From Powellomyces hirtus (lineage: Eukaryota > Chytridiomycota > Chytridiomycetes > Spizellomycetales > Powellomycetaceae), in NCBI GenBank assembly GCA_025526995.1, contig JAHLKG010000020.1, positions 558,001-622,000 of the forward strand: 64,000 nucleotides of DNA, read 5' to 3'. Positions within the stretch are counted from its first letter, which is position 1. Every line of letters starts with the position of its first letter. Made by a program: the position numbers and the translations under genes. This document shows, in pieces, positions 21,086 to 32,174 of this stretch. The notes beneath the pieces were generated by a model that did not search any database, was not told the DNA's origin, and was given only the letters and a program-made list of their open reading frames with translations.

Positions 21086-22270
21086 TCAATCATACATCTG
21101 ATTCAGATGCTGCAATAGCTGCGTGCGGTTCATCTCTCGCGCCTTATCGTCAGATGTCTTATGCACCTAATTATTACAGCCATGTCAATATGACGAGATT
21201 AGCAGAAATGGGACTAGCTGTCACGTACCTTCAGCTTGAGCTTCTTGCCCGTGATGGCGCTTCGCCTGATATCCTCATCGGTGTTGTCGCGTAGGCTGTC
21301 TCGTCGCCCAGACGTGCTCGAAGACGACTTTTTCGGGTGTTTCTGTTGGGATATACGCAGAGGTGAGCCTACGAACATGCCCTTCCCATCGCCGAAGAAG
21401 TCAAGACTCCGAAGACCGCCTGTCACAACACGTACATCTTTCCTCTTCTTGCCAGTGTCTTTACTGCCTCCTCTACTACTCGACGCCTTTCTTCGGCCAG
21501 ATTCAGCGCTGCTCGAGGACGACGTACTTTGGGAATCCGAGTCTCGACTCGATGCTCGCCGTTTGCGGTCGCGACTCGATTTCCGTGGTTTGCGTTTTGA
21601 TTTGGAGTCCCCGTCTGCCATGATGGTCACACCAAGCACCAATCAATCGCAAACAACACGGAGGAGAAAAAAATGATCCTCCATAGAATGGGATGGAAAG
21701 TGAAAAGGGGCGGAGCGCGTCGAGATGATAATAAGAGGAAAACAAAAGTCATGTTTGTACAAGGTGGATTGACATGTGTTCAGTCAGTTTGACGAAAGCC
21801 AAAAGGGAGAGGAGCAGGGATTGTTAATTCACTGAGCGTTTGAGAAGAAGATACAGCACGATACAGGAAGCGCATCCAAAAATACTAACCATGATAAGAC
21901 GAGTACGGACTTTTTGACCGACTCCTCGATCGAGAACGCGAAGAGGGCCGACGGGAGGGTCTGGATCTGGAAGAGCGGACTGGCGACTCTGCAATGGTTT
22001 CCCAGAAAGGCGGCGCGTCGTGAGCTCAAGGCCGTGGAAACATGTCGACCGAAACAAAAATGCCGCGGCTCACTCACCTTCTCTGGAACGAGACTTGTGC
22101 GAACGAGAATGGAAGTGGGAATGCGAGTGGGAAGAGCGGCGGTGGGGACTGAGGCTGTCTTTTGAGCGGGAGGTTGAACGATGATGGGAGCGGAGGGAGG
22201 AGGAGGAGGAGTGTCTGTGGGAGGAGCGGTCTTTCGGGTGGTTGTGGTGGTTGTCTCTGTGAGAATCCAT
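21086..22270 (-). CDS. SR/RS-rich protein, probably splicing-associated
   Basis: Four exons (22270-22078, 21988-21890, 21614-21229, 21166-21086) give 252 residues with consistent phases. The N-terminal two thirds is almost wholly Ser, Arg, His and Lys, with true RS runs in exon 2 (RSRSRSRSKSP). The C-terminus is different: AITGKKLKLKVHKTSDD followed by a short helix MNRTQLLQHLNQMYD and stop, which looks like a conserved folded tail. RS-rich composition suggests a nuclear, splicing-linked role. I do not recognise the family. It is divergently arranged with the CCDC115-like gene, 385 bp apart. Confidence 0.65.
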
Positions 22271-22655
22271 CTCTCTCCGATCAACAAATGCAGTTGGGGT
22301 GGGGTTTGCGTTGCGTTGCGTGGAATTCCTCCTTCCTCTCCGGTCTTCCTTCCTCCTTGTTTGCTTCAATGCTGATCTGTAGGCCGGCGGAACGAGATTC
22401 GCAAAGCAATATCCCTCAAGCAAAACTCTATAGTTGTACAGCAGTAGTACCATTTAATACTTTTAGTACAGTAGTAGTCACATCTCATTGCGCAGCACGA
22501 GCAACTTTGGGAAGCTACGAACTATGGGCGATATCGATAGGTCTGGGCGCTCGACAGTTTAGAATTTTACAGCAAGTTGCAACTCCTTCCTTGTTGCTAC
22601 AGTATTATCGATAGTAGTAGTATTATATTGTTATCCACTCTCCTTGACCCACAAA
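22271..22655. promoter_or_regulatory. Divergent promoter region between the SR-rich and CCDC115-like genes
   Basis: The 385 bp separate two start codons facing away from each other, so both promoters must lie here. No clear TATA box is visible. Short repeats of AGTAGTA type occur near 22442-22475 and 22608-22622. Confidence 0.5.
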
Positions 22656-23207
22656 ATGACAAACCCAGATCCCTTACCATCATCACCACCACCACCACAA
22701 CCACCTTCAGCATCACGAGCCGACACCCACCTCCTTTCCCTCTTCTCCCACATCGACACCTACATCCAACACCAGTCCCTCCTCGCAAACCACACATCCG
22801 ACGGCTCGCTCGCGCTCGCAGCCGCCAAATACGCACTCGGTCCAACATCCATCTCGCAAATACAGTACGATGCCCGCATGCAAGCTACGCGGACCATCAA
22901 TATTCTGCAGGTGGAGGACAGACAGAGGGAGTCGGGTGGGGAGGGAGGAGAGCGGTTGGAATGGGTCTTTGAGGAACAGCAGGAGAAAGTTAAAAAGGGA
23001 AACCCGATCGCGTGGTTTGCGCCCCTGCCACCAACCAGCCTGCGGGCCGCCCAGACGAGCTTTACTCAACTGGTTCATGTTGCTGTGCGTTTGGCCAACA
23101 TTGTCAGAGAGATCGAACATGCGAGGATCCAGTGTTCCGAAGACAAGAAGGACAAGATGCTACACACACCAGGGCCAGCCGAGGAAGGCGGTAATCTGCA
23201 GCAGTGA
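22656..23207 (+). CDS. V-ATPase assembly factor, VMA22/CCDC115-like
   Basis: A single exon of 183 residues starting at the ATG at 22656. It shows the two conserved blocks of the family: a helical N-terminal part ending LALAAAKYALGPTSISQIQY with DARMQA following, and a C-terminal block around IAWFAPLPPTSLRAAQTSF then HVAVRLANIVREI. VMA22/CCDC115 is an ER or ER-Golgi chaperone that helps assemble the V0 sector of the vacuolar proton pump with VMA12 and VMA21. Length matches the family (about 180). The Pro/Ser-rich first 25 residues are lineage-specific. Confidence 0.8.
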   Translation: MTNPDPLPSSPPPPQPPSASRADTHLLSLFSHIDTYIQHQSLLANHTSDGSLALAAAKYALGPTSISQIQYDARMQATRTINILQVEDRQRESGGEGGERLEWVFEEQQEKVKKGNPIAWFAPLPPTSLRAAQTSFTQLVHVAVRLANIVREIEHARIQCSEDKKDKMLHTPGPAEEGGNLQQ

Positions 23208-23351
23208 TCCCCAGCCTTATTAAGCTGCTGCATTTGGAAATAGAGGTGGTCTATATATTCTCTTCTTTCAAAAATTTCATGTACATATGTATGCAAGAGA
23301 TCCAACCCACTCCAAACCTCCCAAGATGCAAACATGTAAACACGTCGTTTC

Positions 23352-25607
23352 TTATTCCGCAGGCCGCGGTTGCTGCTGCTCATCCGGCTCCTGCTGCTGC
23401 TGTAACTCTTTCTCTCCCTCCTTCTCCTTGAACATATCGTCATCATCGCGCACCACGCCACCTCGTTCGCGGTCTTCTCCCGCAACGATCGCCTCAAGTC
23501 CCCGTCGCAGATCGCCGGCTGCCGTTTCCAGCACGGCCAGCCGATCTCGAAATTCCTGCGACTCGCGGTCATCGTGCGTGCTACCGCGTGATGCAATCCA
23601 TCCCAGCACCACGTTCTTGCCCGCGGCAAAGAACGCGTCGGTGCAGGCCAATACGACATCCACCGCTGAGGGTGCCCGCAGGAGTGGCGACGACGGCACC
23701 GGCGGCAGTGGTGCTGACGTGCTCTCGGCAGTGCTCATAGCCAGCTCGTTCGGTGCGGCACGCGCCAATAGCTCCGTCTCCAATACCATCATGTTGAACG
23801 GCACAGGGTTTTTGGGCCATCGAACAGCGCCGTCACGCACCGCAAAACTCTCGGCAAAGACCTTCAACTGAGCCTCGAGTGTATCCAGTATCTGCAACAC
23901 CTCGCGCGCGTGATCGGACGATTCTACGCAATTTGATGACCCCGACCGCAAGCCGCGCCATTCTTTACGCAAGACGGCGACATCAGCAATAGAGAGCTCC
24001 AGGTCGTCCAACGTCTCTGCAAGCAAAGGCAGCAATGCGTCCGGAGCGGTCGGCGTGGTGTCTGAGGATGACGAATCGCGCCGTAGTTGTTGCGACCCAT
24101 ATGCAGAAGAAGTGGCAGGAGTTTCGTCTATAACCCAGCTTTGCAATTAGCACTATTCCACCAGTCGATTGAATAGAGGTGTGTCAATGACACTACATAC
24201 CTTTTTGGTCCCCGGTCAACAAGAATGGCAGAGAGACATTCAACTCTCGTTCTCTTGATCCAAAAGTTCCGGTCGAGTCCGCGAGCGTCACGTCAACTTT
24301 CAAAACATACTTGACTTCTACAACGGATCCGTCATCGGCGCTCTGAGCCGGTGGCGACGACGCCACAAACTCTGTCGCAGCCAGCGGTGTCATTGTCTTT
24401 GGCGTCTTGTTCCAGTCCAGCGAGAGCAGCCGAGCTGGTATCTTGCCCTTCTTGGGCCGGTCAGGAATGCCGGAACCTATGTTGAGCGAATAGATGCCAA
24501 AAAATTGATCGTTGTTGGCAGGGTCGTAACGCGGAGCCGGGTTGTCCTCCAAAAACGCAACTTTGGCCTTGTATTGCAGTTGCTGTTGCGCCGACAGTCG
24601 GATGGTAATGATTTGTTTCGCAGTCAAACGTACACGCAGAACCTTGTGCGATTTCAGCATTTTGGTCAACTGAACACCCACTTTAAGCGGGGTTTCCGCG
24701 CTACACAGTGGTGTTTCGATGCTGGCGTCAAGCGTCGTTTCTGGCTGAGCCGAGCGATTGAAGGAGAAGAGCGCGGGACGAAGGGTTTGGCTCGCATTCA
24801 GCGGAGGTAAAGCGAGGGCCGAAGGGTTATGTCGATGTTCCACCACGAAATTCAGACTAACAGGTGAATGCCGTTGAATCGAGCAGGAAGCCTGATCCGT
24901 CATAACCCCGGACCCGTCCATCGATAGTGCAGCCATGCTGTCCCCAGCAACAACCACCTGTCGTCCCAGATACGCTACTATATCCCAATGCAGCCCGATC
25001 GGCAGTCCATCATGCGTGTCGTTTGGATCGAGGCAGAACGACGGCGGTAGATTCTCGTTCGCGAAATTGAACGAGAATGGGTATCGTTGACGACCTGGCT
25101 GCGTTCCCTCTACGGAACCTGCTCCCGTGGCGAGCTGTGTGAGTCGCTGGGTTTTGGTGTATACAATCTTGTGCATGACGGCACCCAGAGCTGTTCGGTA
25201 TAGTAGCAGACATTGGACTTCGGCATACGGTTCTACCGACACAAAGAAAAAGGGAAGCCGAGAGCACGTTAGCAAGAGTAGGAAAAGCTATCGAATGATT
25301 CCCGCTTTCACAGCCCCTTACCATAGTGATCTGCCAAAATGCTCTTGGCGCCCACCGGGTCGGCAGTGACGAGTCCCGACAGCGGAGGCCAGCTCCGTTG
25401 CCCAGCCTGTGTCGCCTCTTCAGAAGTAAGCTTGCGTTCCTCCAAGAATACGCTGACCAAACGGTCCTTTGAATGCCGGCCAATGAGTGCCTTTGTCGCC
25501 GGTCGGCCGAGGGCTCCAGAGGCGGCCGTGTCCCCTCGCCGTAGCTCTGCGCGAGTGGGCTGTGGCGACAGGTTGGGCAGTGTTGCTGCCGTTGTTGTTG
25601 CAGACAT
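23352..25607 (-). CDS. Arrestin-family protein with two arrestin domains and a long C-terminal tail
   Basis: Three exons (25607-25322, 25232-24201, 24127-23352) give 697 residues. The N-domain has VSVFLEERKL, PLSGLV, EVQCLLLYRT and YPFSFNF followed by LPPSFCLDPND, the pattern of visual/beta-arrestin N-domains. The C-domain holds the KVGVQL and KVLRVRLTAKQI strands and ends with VEVKYVLKVDVTLADS and ELNVSLPFLL. Arrestins bind phosphorylated receptors or cargo to control signalling and endocytosis. The third exon (about 260 residues) is an unusual extension: Ser/Thr-rich linker, helical region, and a Gln/Glu-rich end. The match is to true arrestins more than to yeast ART adaptors (no PPxY seen in what I read), but this is judged by eye. 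Confidence 0.75.
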
Positions 25608-26724
25608 GTGCGAATGCTGAAGGATTGGGTATGTGTTTGATCTTCTGTAAAAGATGCAAATGGGAAAAAAAAACCCACTGGGGAGACAGCCGAATGGGGG
25701 AAACAACTTTTTCTTGGGGTGAAAGATGTGATTTGCGCCATAGGAAGGGAGATGTTGTTTGTCACGCTTCAAATCAGCGCGTCACTCGTCTTCCACAACC
25801 TTCTTTCCTCACATTTTTTTTCCTTTTTCAATGCAAGAATACTTGCTCGAGGGCTGGGGACTAATAGAGAAGATTCGAATAGCAGGAGCGACAACCCTAG
25901 TAGGGTGTGTCGTTTGCGGCGCTGATGGGTTCCACGGCTGCGGCGAGAAAAAGGCGAGGGAAGACGGTATACTCCCGTGAAATGTGCTATGTGCGCTGGA
26001 TCATGTGAACTTTCTTGAATCCATCTCCCATCCGGCGGAGTGGTCTTGTCTAGAAGATCGAGCATCGGTGGATGGGGTGTGGGAAAGTATCTGTGCGCTT
26101 AAACATGGCCATCAAGGCCTGGATGTTTGTCAAGCTGGACCTCGATGGTACACTCATACAGCCCCACCTGCCCTGCATGGATTCGGATCTGCAGCCGGCC
26201 AAAAGGCACGGCTACCATGATGCTATGATGGCACTTCTGTTGAGTAGGCTGACCAGCAGGTTTGATGCCTTACTTCTCCGGAAAGCTCCTGAACGACACA
26301 CATCAGACAAGGGCGCCATATTTCAGGGTTGATACAATGAACCCGATGGTCGCATATCCGAGTGCAAAGACAAGCATGCGGCAACTCAGTCTCATGGCAA
26401 ATAAGGTTCGCCCTTCCAAAATATTCGTCTTCGTCCTCCGGTTGTGATCGCATCAACTTGATTACGTCCGGTTCTCGAACTTTCATCTGTATGCCTCCCA
26501 TTTAGTCTATTGCATTTTCTGCTTCATAAATGTCATCCGTCGAAAAGGCTACTTGTGGAGATGTTCCACATATATTTTGTGAATATGATGCGTACCTCTC
26601 GTTTGGGAATTTTAGACAATAGGAACAAGAATCTGGAGCTACGAAGGTACAGAATACGCAGAACAGCAAGTTGCGGGAGGAAGCAAAACAGATCCAACTT
26701 GTTACGCCTGGTATCTCATGTATC
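25608..26724. other. Intergenic region
   Basis: About 1.1 kb between the arrestin start and the stop of the next minus-strand gene. Several open frames exist but none has splice partners or clear family features; one plus-strand frame near 26106 contains a chance HAD-like LDLDGT. I see no supportable gene. Confidence 0.5.
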
Positions 26725-29700
26725 TCAATGCGTTAAATCCCGTTCCAAGCGTTCCATCCGCGCATCAATGCTCGTCTGACGGTCTTCAATCCGTGCCAGT
26801 CGCGCGTCGATGCTTCTAAGCAGGGAAAGTAGCTCGTTTCCCGCCGACCCCTGACCAATGGCGGTCTCCCGCTCCAATTCCGACGCGCCATTCTCAGACG
26901 CAACAACGCTGGTAACGGGAGGCGGGAAGTCCATGTCATGCCAAAACGACTTAATAGCCGCTATTCCCACGCCACCCGAAGCATATGCCGTCTGCAGATC
27001 GGCTGCATTGACACCACCGAGAGCGTATACTGACAGGTGAGGAGTAACCTGTTGGGAACGTGATATAGCGATGATTTTCTTGAAGCCAGCCCATGATAGG
27101 GTTTTGTTTGAAGGACATGTGGTGGATGGTAGAACCGGGGAAAGGACGGCAAATGTTGCTCCAATTGCTTTTGCTAGGAGGAGATCGTGGGCAGAGTGGC
27201 AGGAGACACCAACAATTAGCCGACTCAGATTCGAACTAGGGGAGGTATGACCTAACGTGCGTTGCGACATTCCCGGATCTTCCGACAGAGCGACCAGGAC
27301 GTTGCCTGCCAGATGCACCCCCGCCAACCCCAAATCACGGCAGATCGTTGTCTGTATCTCAAGTTCTTCAACGTTCGAAACATTCAGTAGCAAACGATGG
27401 CGGTGCTTTGCCGGCAGTCCCTTAGCAATTATTCGGTTCCACGCCGGATTTGTTTTACAGCGGATTTGGACAAAAGGCGCGGGGTCGAGGTGTGATGAGC
27501 GCTCGAGAACAGTCAAGCTGTGATTGATGAATGTTTTGAGCGGTGAGACGGTCTCCAAACGAGCAGGATCGTCGGAGATGATGTACCAAGGGCTGATGCT
27601 GGGAGGCGAGATCGATTTGGCTGATGTCGGATGGGCTGTTGGTATGGGGTTTGAGGCGAGCGGCCTATCAAGGTTTTGAATGAGCGGTCGTCCGGATTGG
27701 GTTCGATTCAAAGCGTAGAGTCGAAATGCGTCTGGTATCACAGGTTCGACAGCTAATTCCGAGCATCGAGTGGATATCTCAACCGGGTCCTGTCGCGACA
27801 AGTCTGGGATGACCAGGGTATCGATGTTCACCCCGTCAAAGGTCGGTTCTGTGTGAGGGTGAGGCTTCTCAGCCGTTATTGTTGTGCGATTATCCGATCC
27901 TTCTTGTGGCGCGGAAGGTGGTGCGGGATCCCATTGATACCACGTCAGCTTGCCCGGTCCTTGCTTTGTTGTAGACCCGAGGCCGAAGAGGGATTTTCGC
28001 TCGTGTTTCGCCGTCAAGACCAAAAGCGTAGCAGCATCTGGTATTCGATTCGTGCAGCTGTTACCTGTCAAGGCTAGCCCCAATGTGGATTCCGAGGACT
28101 GCAGATCCTAGTAGTGGGACAGCGCGTGCGAATTAGGCGAAGAATCATTTCAAGAAGGCTGAAGCCAGTATTCGTACTATTGTCCCGATGTTATGAGCTG
28201 CAGCGCGCGCGGGATCGATCAATATGAGAAGAATTCTAGGCACTGAGTTGTTTGCGATGTGGAGAATATGAGTGCGGGGCTGTGAATGAGATGCTACGTG
28301 CGTGAGCTATTTGGAATGCCCCGTTAACCAAGCGAGAAATGTGCCTTCATACATCGAACAACACTAAATCCGGCATTAATATCGGGACCTCCATTTCATG
28401 AATCACTTGGACCGCGGCCCGTGTAGTAGATTGATCAACGTCAATTGGAGTTTGGAGGTTCTCCAACTCAACGATTGTCAAGCGCGAAGAGGTAACTGGT
28501 TGGCGTTGCGGGGAGCTGAGAATGTCGGGTATACGTAGAGTGGATGTAATCGAGGGCGTTGTCAAGCTTCCAATTTTCAGAAATGGTATCTCATGGGCGT
28601 TGGGTTCGGACAGCGATGAGTGATCACTGATGAATGTTTCAACAGCGTGGATGTCGGCCTCTGAGCGGCTTGCAACATATACCGAGTCAATGTTCTCTGT
28701 GATGATATATAACCGTGCGCCTACAGTGGGCGCATCGGCGGTTGCTACTGGAAAGTAGCCCATCGCACGCACAGGGCCTGCCGAAGTCCTTGGGACAGTG
28801 CGTATCTAAAAAGATTTTAGCAAACATTGGTAATGCGCGACCGACGACGTTAGCTTGCTCACCAGCGGCGTCGTCCGATTCTGACCAGGTGCAACGCCAA
28901 TCAGGTTCGGATAGGTAATTACTGTCAATGTTTCCGGACTTGTCCTGTATGACGTTTGTAGACAGTAAGGCCTTTGCCAGTGCCAAAGCGCAACATGTGC
29001 TCTTGCAGACAGAGATCAAGGTTACTTACAGGTAAAGCTCCATTCCCGGCCCCGGACCCCAACAACAGCAATCGACAGACGTTTGAACTGTGTTGAAACC
29101 AGAAGCACGCATTGGTCTTTTCTCTACGATCGATTGTTTCAAATCGATCTCGGAGATCAGCCGCATCTGGTGCTGCTCGGACCCTATCCGGTCAAAGCCA
29201 TATTGTTTGACGCAAGAGTGACAAGCAACCTGCCAATAACAGGAAGTGTTAGCCGATGGTGAATGATATGGGACGCCCCTGCAACATACCGTTAGCACAG
29301 CGCGACCGTCAATCCATCGCCAAAGAACTGGAGTCATCCCCACCACCGCAATTGGCTTCTCTAATGCAGTCTGCCGGACTGGCTGATGAACCCATCCACT
29401 TTCCGCGGAAGCGCTCCAAATTTTCAGATGTGTTGAAAAGCAGGCAGCGACAAAACTCTGGTCAGCCGACTGGATTGAGACGATTCTGGAAGCTGGTCTA
29501 GGATGAGAAAGAGCATCCATGAGAAGACTATAACCTAACAAGGTCACGCGTCCGTTGCGCGCCCTATGCTGCTAATTCAGCAGGTCATCCGCTAGCCCGT
29601 ATTCGTATCCTTTACCCAGTATTTGCTTCGAGATACGCCGTCGTATGCGTTCCGTGGCTGTCAAAGCGGCTGAGGCAGACATTGGCGCCGTCTGCCCAGA

Positions 29701-30206
29701 CGACGGTTGTTGCATCTCTGGCGCCTAACGGGCCCACTAAGACAGGTATACCGTGTCAGCACAAGACAACGGCCGATACATATTTGCTTTGGGGATGCAG
29801 ACCGGTTGCGAGCCACGAGGTCCGCCACGTGCGAAACGCAATGCTTTCGGCGAGCTCTTCCGAGCGCACGGTCTTGTACAAACCCGGAGAGGGGACTGGG
29901 AGTGAGGTATTTGCTGTGTCGGAGGTGGTCATCATGTTCCTTGCACTAGGGGCATTTAGACCCTTGATGGTTCTTGTCAGACTGGTAAGTTTCTCATGCA
30001 CAGGGTGCTCTAGAATGTAAAGCGACTGCGAACGGAAATTCACCACTTCCACTGCGCCACACTACCTGCGCCCCACGCGCGTTCCTGTTAACGAGAACAT
30101 AAAGCACGAGCTCAGCTTGGCTTGCACAGTCCGAGGATTCAGCCAGAGATACGCAGTTATGAAGCTTCGCTGGGCCATCAGAACTGTAAGCAATCTGGTG
30201 CCGCAT
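26725..30206 (-). CDS. Predicted beta-propeller (WD-like) plus thiamine-phosphate-synthase-like fusion
   Basis: Eight minus-strand exons chain in frame: 30206-30066, 30025-29780, 29724-29616, 29534-29290, 29229-29030, 28944-28863, 28805-28353, 28107-26725; 952 residues. The N-terminal half shows repeated strand patterns of a WD-type propeller (SADQSFVAACFSTHLKIWSA, RAVLTVACHSCVKQYGF, MELYLTSPETLTVITYP, KLTWYQWDP). Residues about 665-890 form a ThiE/TenI-like barrel: WYIISDD, VQIRCKTNPAW, RLLLNVSNVEE, GLAGVHLAG, GVSCHSAHDLLLAKAIGA, YALGGVNAADLQTAYASG, GVGIAAI. The end is a charged coiled coil. ThiE joins HMP-PP and thiazole-P; TenI relatives do not, and I cannot tell which applies. The C-terminal exon is secure; joining the propeller exons to it rests on splice phase, and a two-gene alternative (stop right after 28353) remains possible. 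Confidence 0.5.
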
Positions 30207-30487
30207 GTGTAGACATTCTTATTGGAGAGCCATTCGAGGGCGCAACAGATAATCGTCCATACGAAAACGCGGCTTAGATTCATTTTGCGGACCTACTGGC
30301 AAGCATGTATGTGTGCACCATCCGGGTACAGGGGTCTACCGTCGATCTGCTTCCGGCCAAATGGGCGTGATAATCTCATCGCTGGTGTATTTGCATTGCT
30401 GAATAGTATTGATTGTTTTCTGATACATTCTATTGCGATAATTGGGGATGCGAATTGCGTGTTACTGCCAACGGGGGGTCTGCTTGC

Positions 30488-31750
30488 CTACTTCTTCATA
30501 TTTATGCTATAACCGCCGGATTTTGGATCTTGATTCATTTGAAAACTATCTAGCGACAAACCGAAATTCCCCAAGAATGAGTTTCCTAGGTCTTTCAGTT
30601 TTCCTGCCCAAGAGATATAGAGTTAGAGTCATGAGTTGTGTGCAAAGCTTCTCGAGAAGCATACGTACCCATCATCTCGTTTTTCTCTTTCTCTTGTTGG
30701 ACTTCTATGCGGCCAGGCAGTGTTCTCGTGGCTGCAAGGGCTTCTTTATTCCCTGGTTCTAATTCCAGGATCTTCTTGTAATCTTTGTGAAAGCAGAGTG
30801 GATCAGACACTGGGACGGCGGAGAGCACTGTTGCATTTCTAAGTATCGCATTACCAGCTAATGAGTCCGTCAGCGACGACCAGGAGCCTATCCGGCTGTT
30901 TGCGGACGCGCGGCGAAGTAGGGCTTTTGAGTAGTTGGGAGTGCATTTCAATGCTGGGTGAATGAAGACAAAGAGATCAGACTCAGGGCAGTCCAGCGAA
31001 GGTCGGAGAGGTGTCCATGGTTCCACGGAAAAAAAGATCCTCACACTGCTAATTACCTTCTGAACAGTTTTCGACGGCCTTCTTGTAGTCTTCCTATCAA
31101 GAGAAGGATGCAAGATGGCACGGTCAAGTCAATCAAATGTTCGAATTCTGCCAGAGTTCATCTGATCTCAAACACTCCACTAGACTTCGAGTGCAAAACG
31201 AATCGACAGAGCATAATTCACATACCATGTGAATGTAGCATGCCGCTATATTGGCGTAAAATACGGCCCGTTCGGCACTAGAGTCTTCTGGGCACACGGC
31301 GAGAGCTTCTTGGTAACTGAGCAAATTCAGATATTCGCGGTCAGAGTATTGCCTTGAATACCCGAAATTACCTCCCCCTAAGACACATCATTTACCTTGA
31401 CAGAGCACTGGCGTAATCCTTGTTTCTGAAATGTGTGTTTCCGGTTGTTTTATGTTCCAATGCGGTTTCTATCAGCACCTTCAACCAAAATAATAAGCAT
31501 GCGGAGTTGGAGACCATTGACTCTAGAGGCAGAGCTTACTTTGCGCTCCTCAGGAGTCAGTATCACGGCTTCGCATTGCGAGAGCGGGTCGTCCATCTCT
31601 GTCGGGTCTGTCCCTGCATTCGTGGGTTGTGCACTGGAAGGCTCTGAGAACCCGGCTGCAGTGAGTTTCTGACTAGAGTCAATTCGGGTGACCTCCGTTG
31701 CCTTTACCTGTACGTTCCGACTCTGGTTGATGTTCTTGATTTTCTGTCAT
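30488..31750 (-). CDS. TTC1: Tetratricopeptide repeat protein 1 (TTC1) homologue
   Basis: Eight exons (31750-31708, 31655-31540, 31478-31396, 31316-31226, 31093-31057, 30953-30855, 30782-30669, 30603-30488) give 232 residues, close to TTC1 length. After an acidic, disordered N-terminus come three TPR motifs ([54 protein letters not shown]), then [18 protein letters not shown], and the family-specific tail [19 protein letters not shown] followed by GGYSINMKK and stop. TTC1 is a cytosolic co-chaperone-type adaptor that binds HSP90/HSP70 and some GTPases. All splice phases agree. Confidence 0.88.
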
Positions 31751-32174
31751 TGTTGTGGTTGGTATAGCAGACAAACGGTTGTGTGAATGTCGGTGGAAGA
31801 TCATTGACAGGATGGGGACGTCACACAAACAGAAACGCGGTCTCCGCTCGGGTGTCAGAATACTGTCAATCTGGAAAGATGTGTCTTGACCTTCTATTTT
31901 TACCCCACCAAGATGTGGCGTACCAAGGCGTCGGCCGCCACTGTTCTTCGCGTACCTTTGGGGATCATGGTCATTCAGCTTGTGTTGAGGGTCGGGACCT
32001 ATTCTTGTCACATCAAGAAAGCAGGCAGCCATGGGGCTGGCAGCCACTTTTTCGGCGTACCTTGGGGGCCGGGGATAAAAGCAGACTGGCCGTCGTCAAA
32101 TCCCGCCCACCAAACCGGCATCCTCAAGACCAGAAATCTCCAACTACAAAAAAACACAACAACAAACGAACACG
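31751..32174. promoter_or_regulatory. Divergent promoter region between TTC1 and an orphan gene
   Basis: These 424 bp separate two outward-facing start codons. A TATA-like GGATAAAAG at 32073-32081 sits about 95 bp before the plus-strand ATG at 32175 and probably serves that gene. Nothing else can be called. Confidence 0.45.

Noticed and set aside
26106..26332. Plus-strand frame with LDLDGT resembling a HAD phosphatase motif
   Set aside because: Only the one motif is present; the rest has no HAD features, no length and no splice partners, so it is probably chance.
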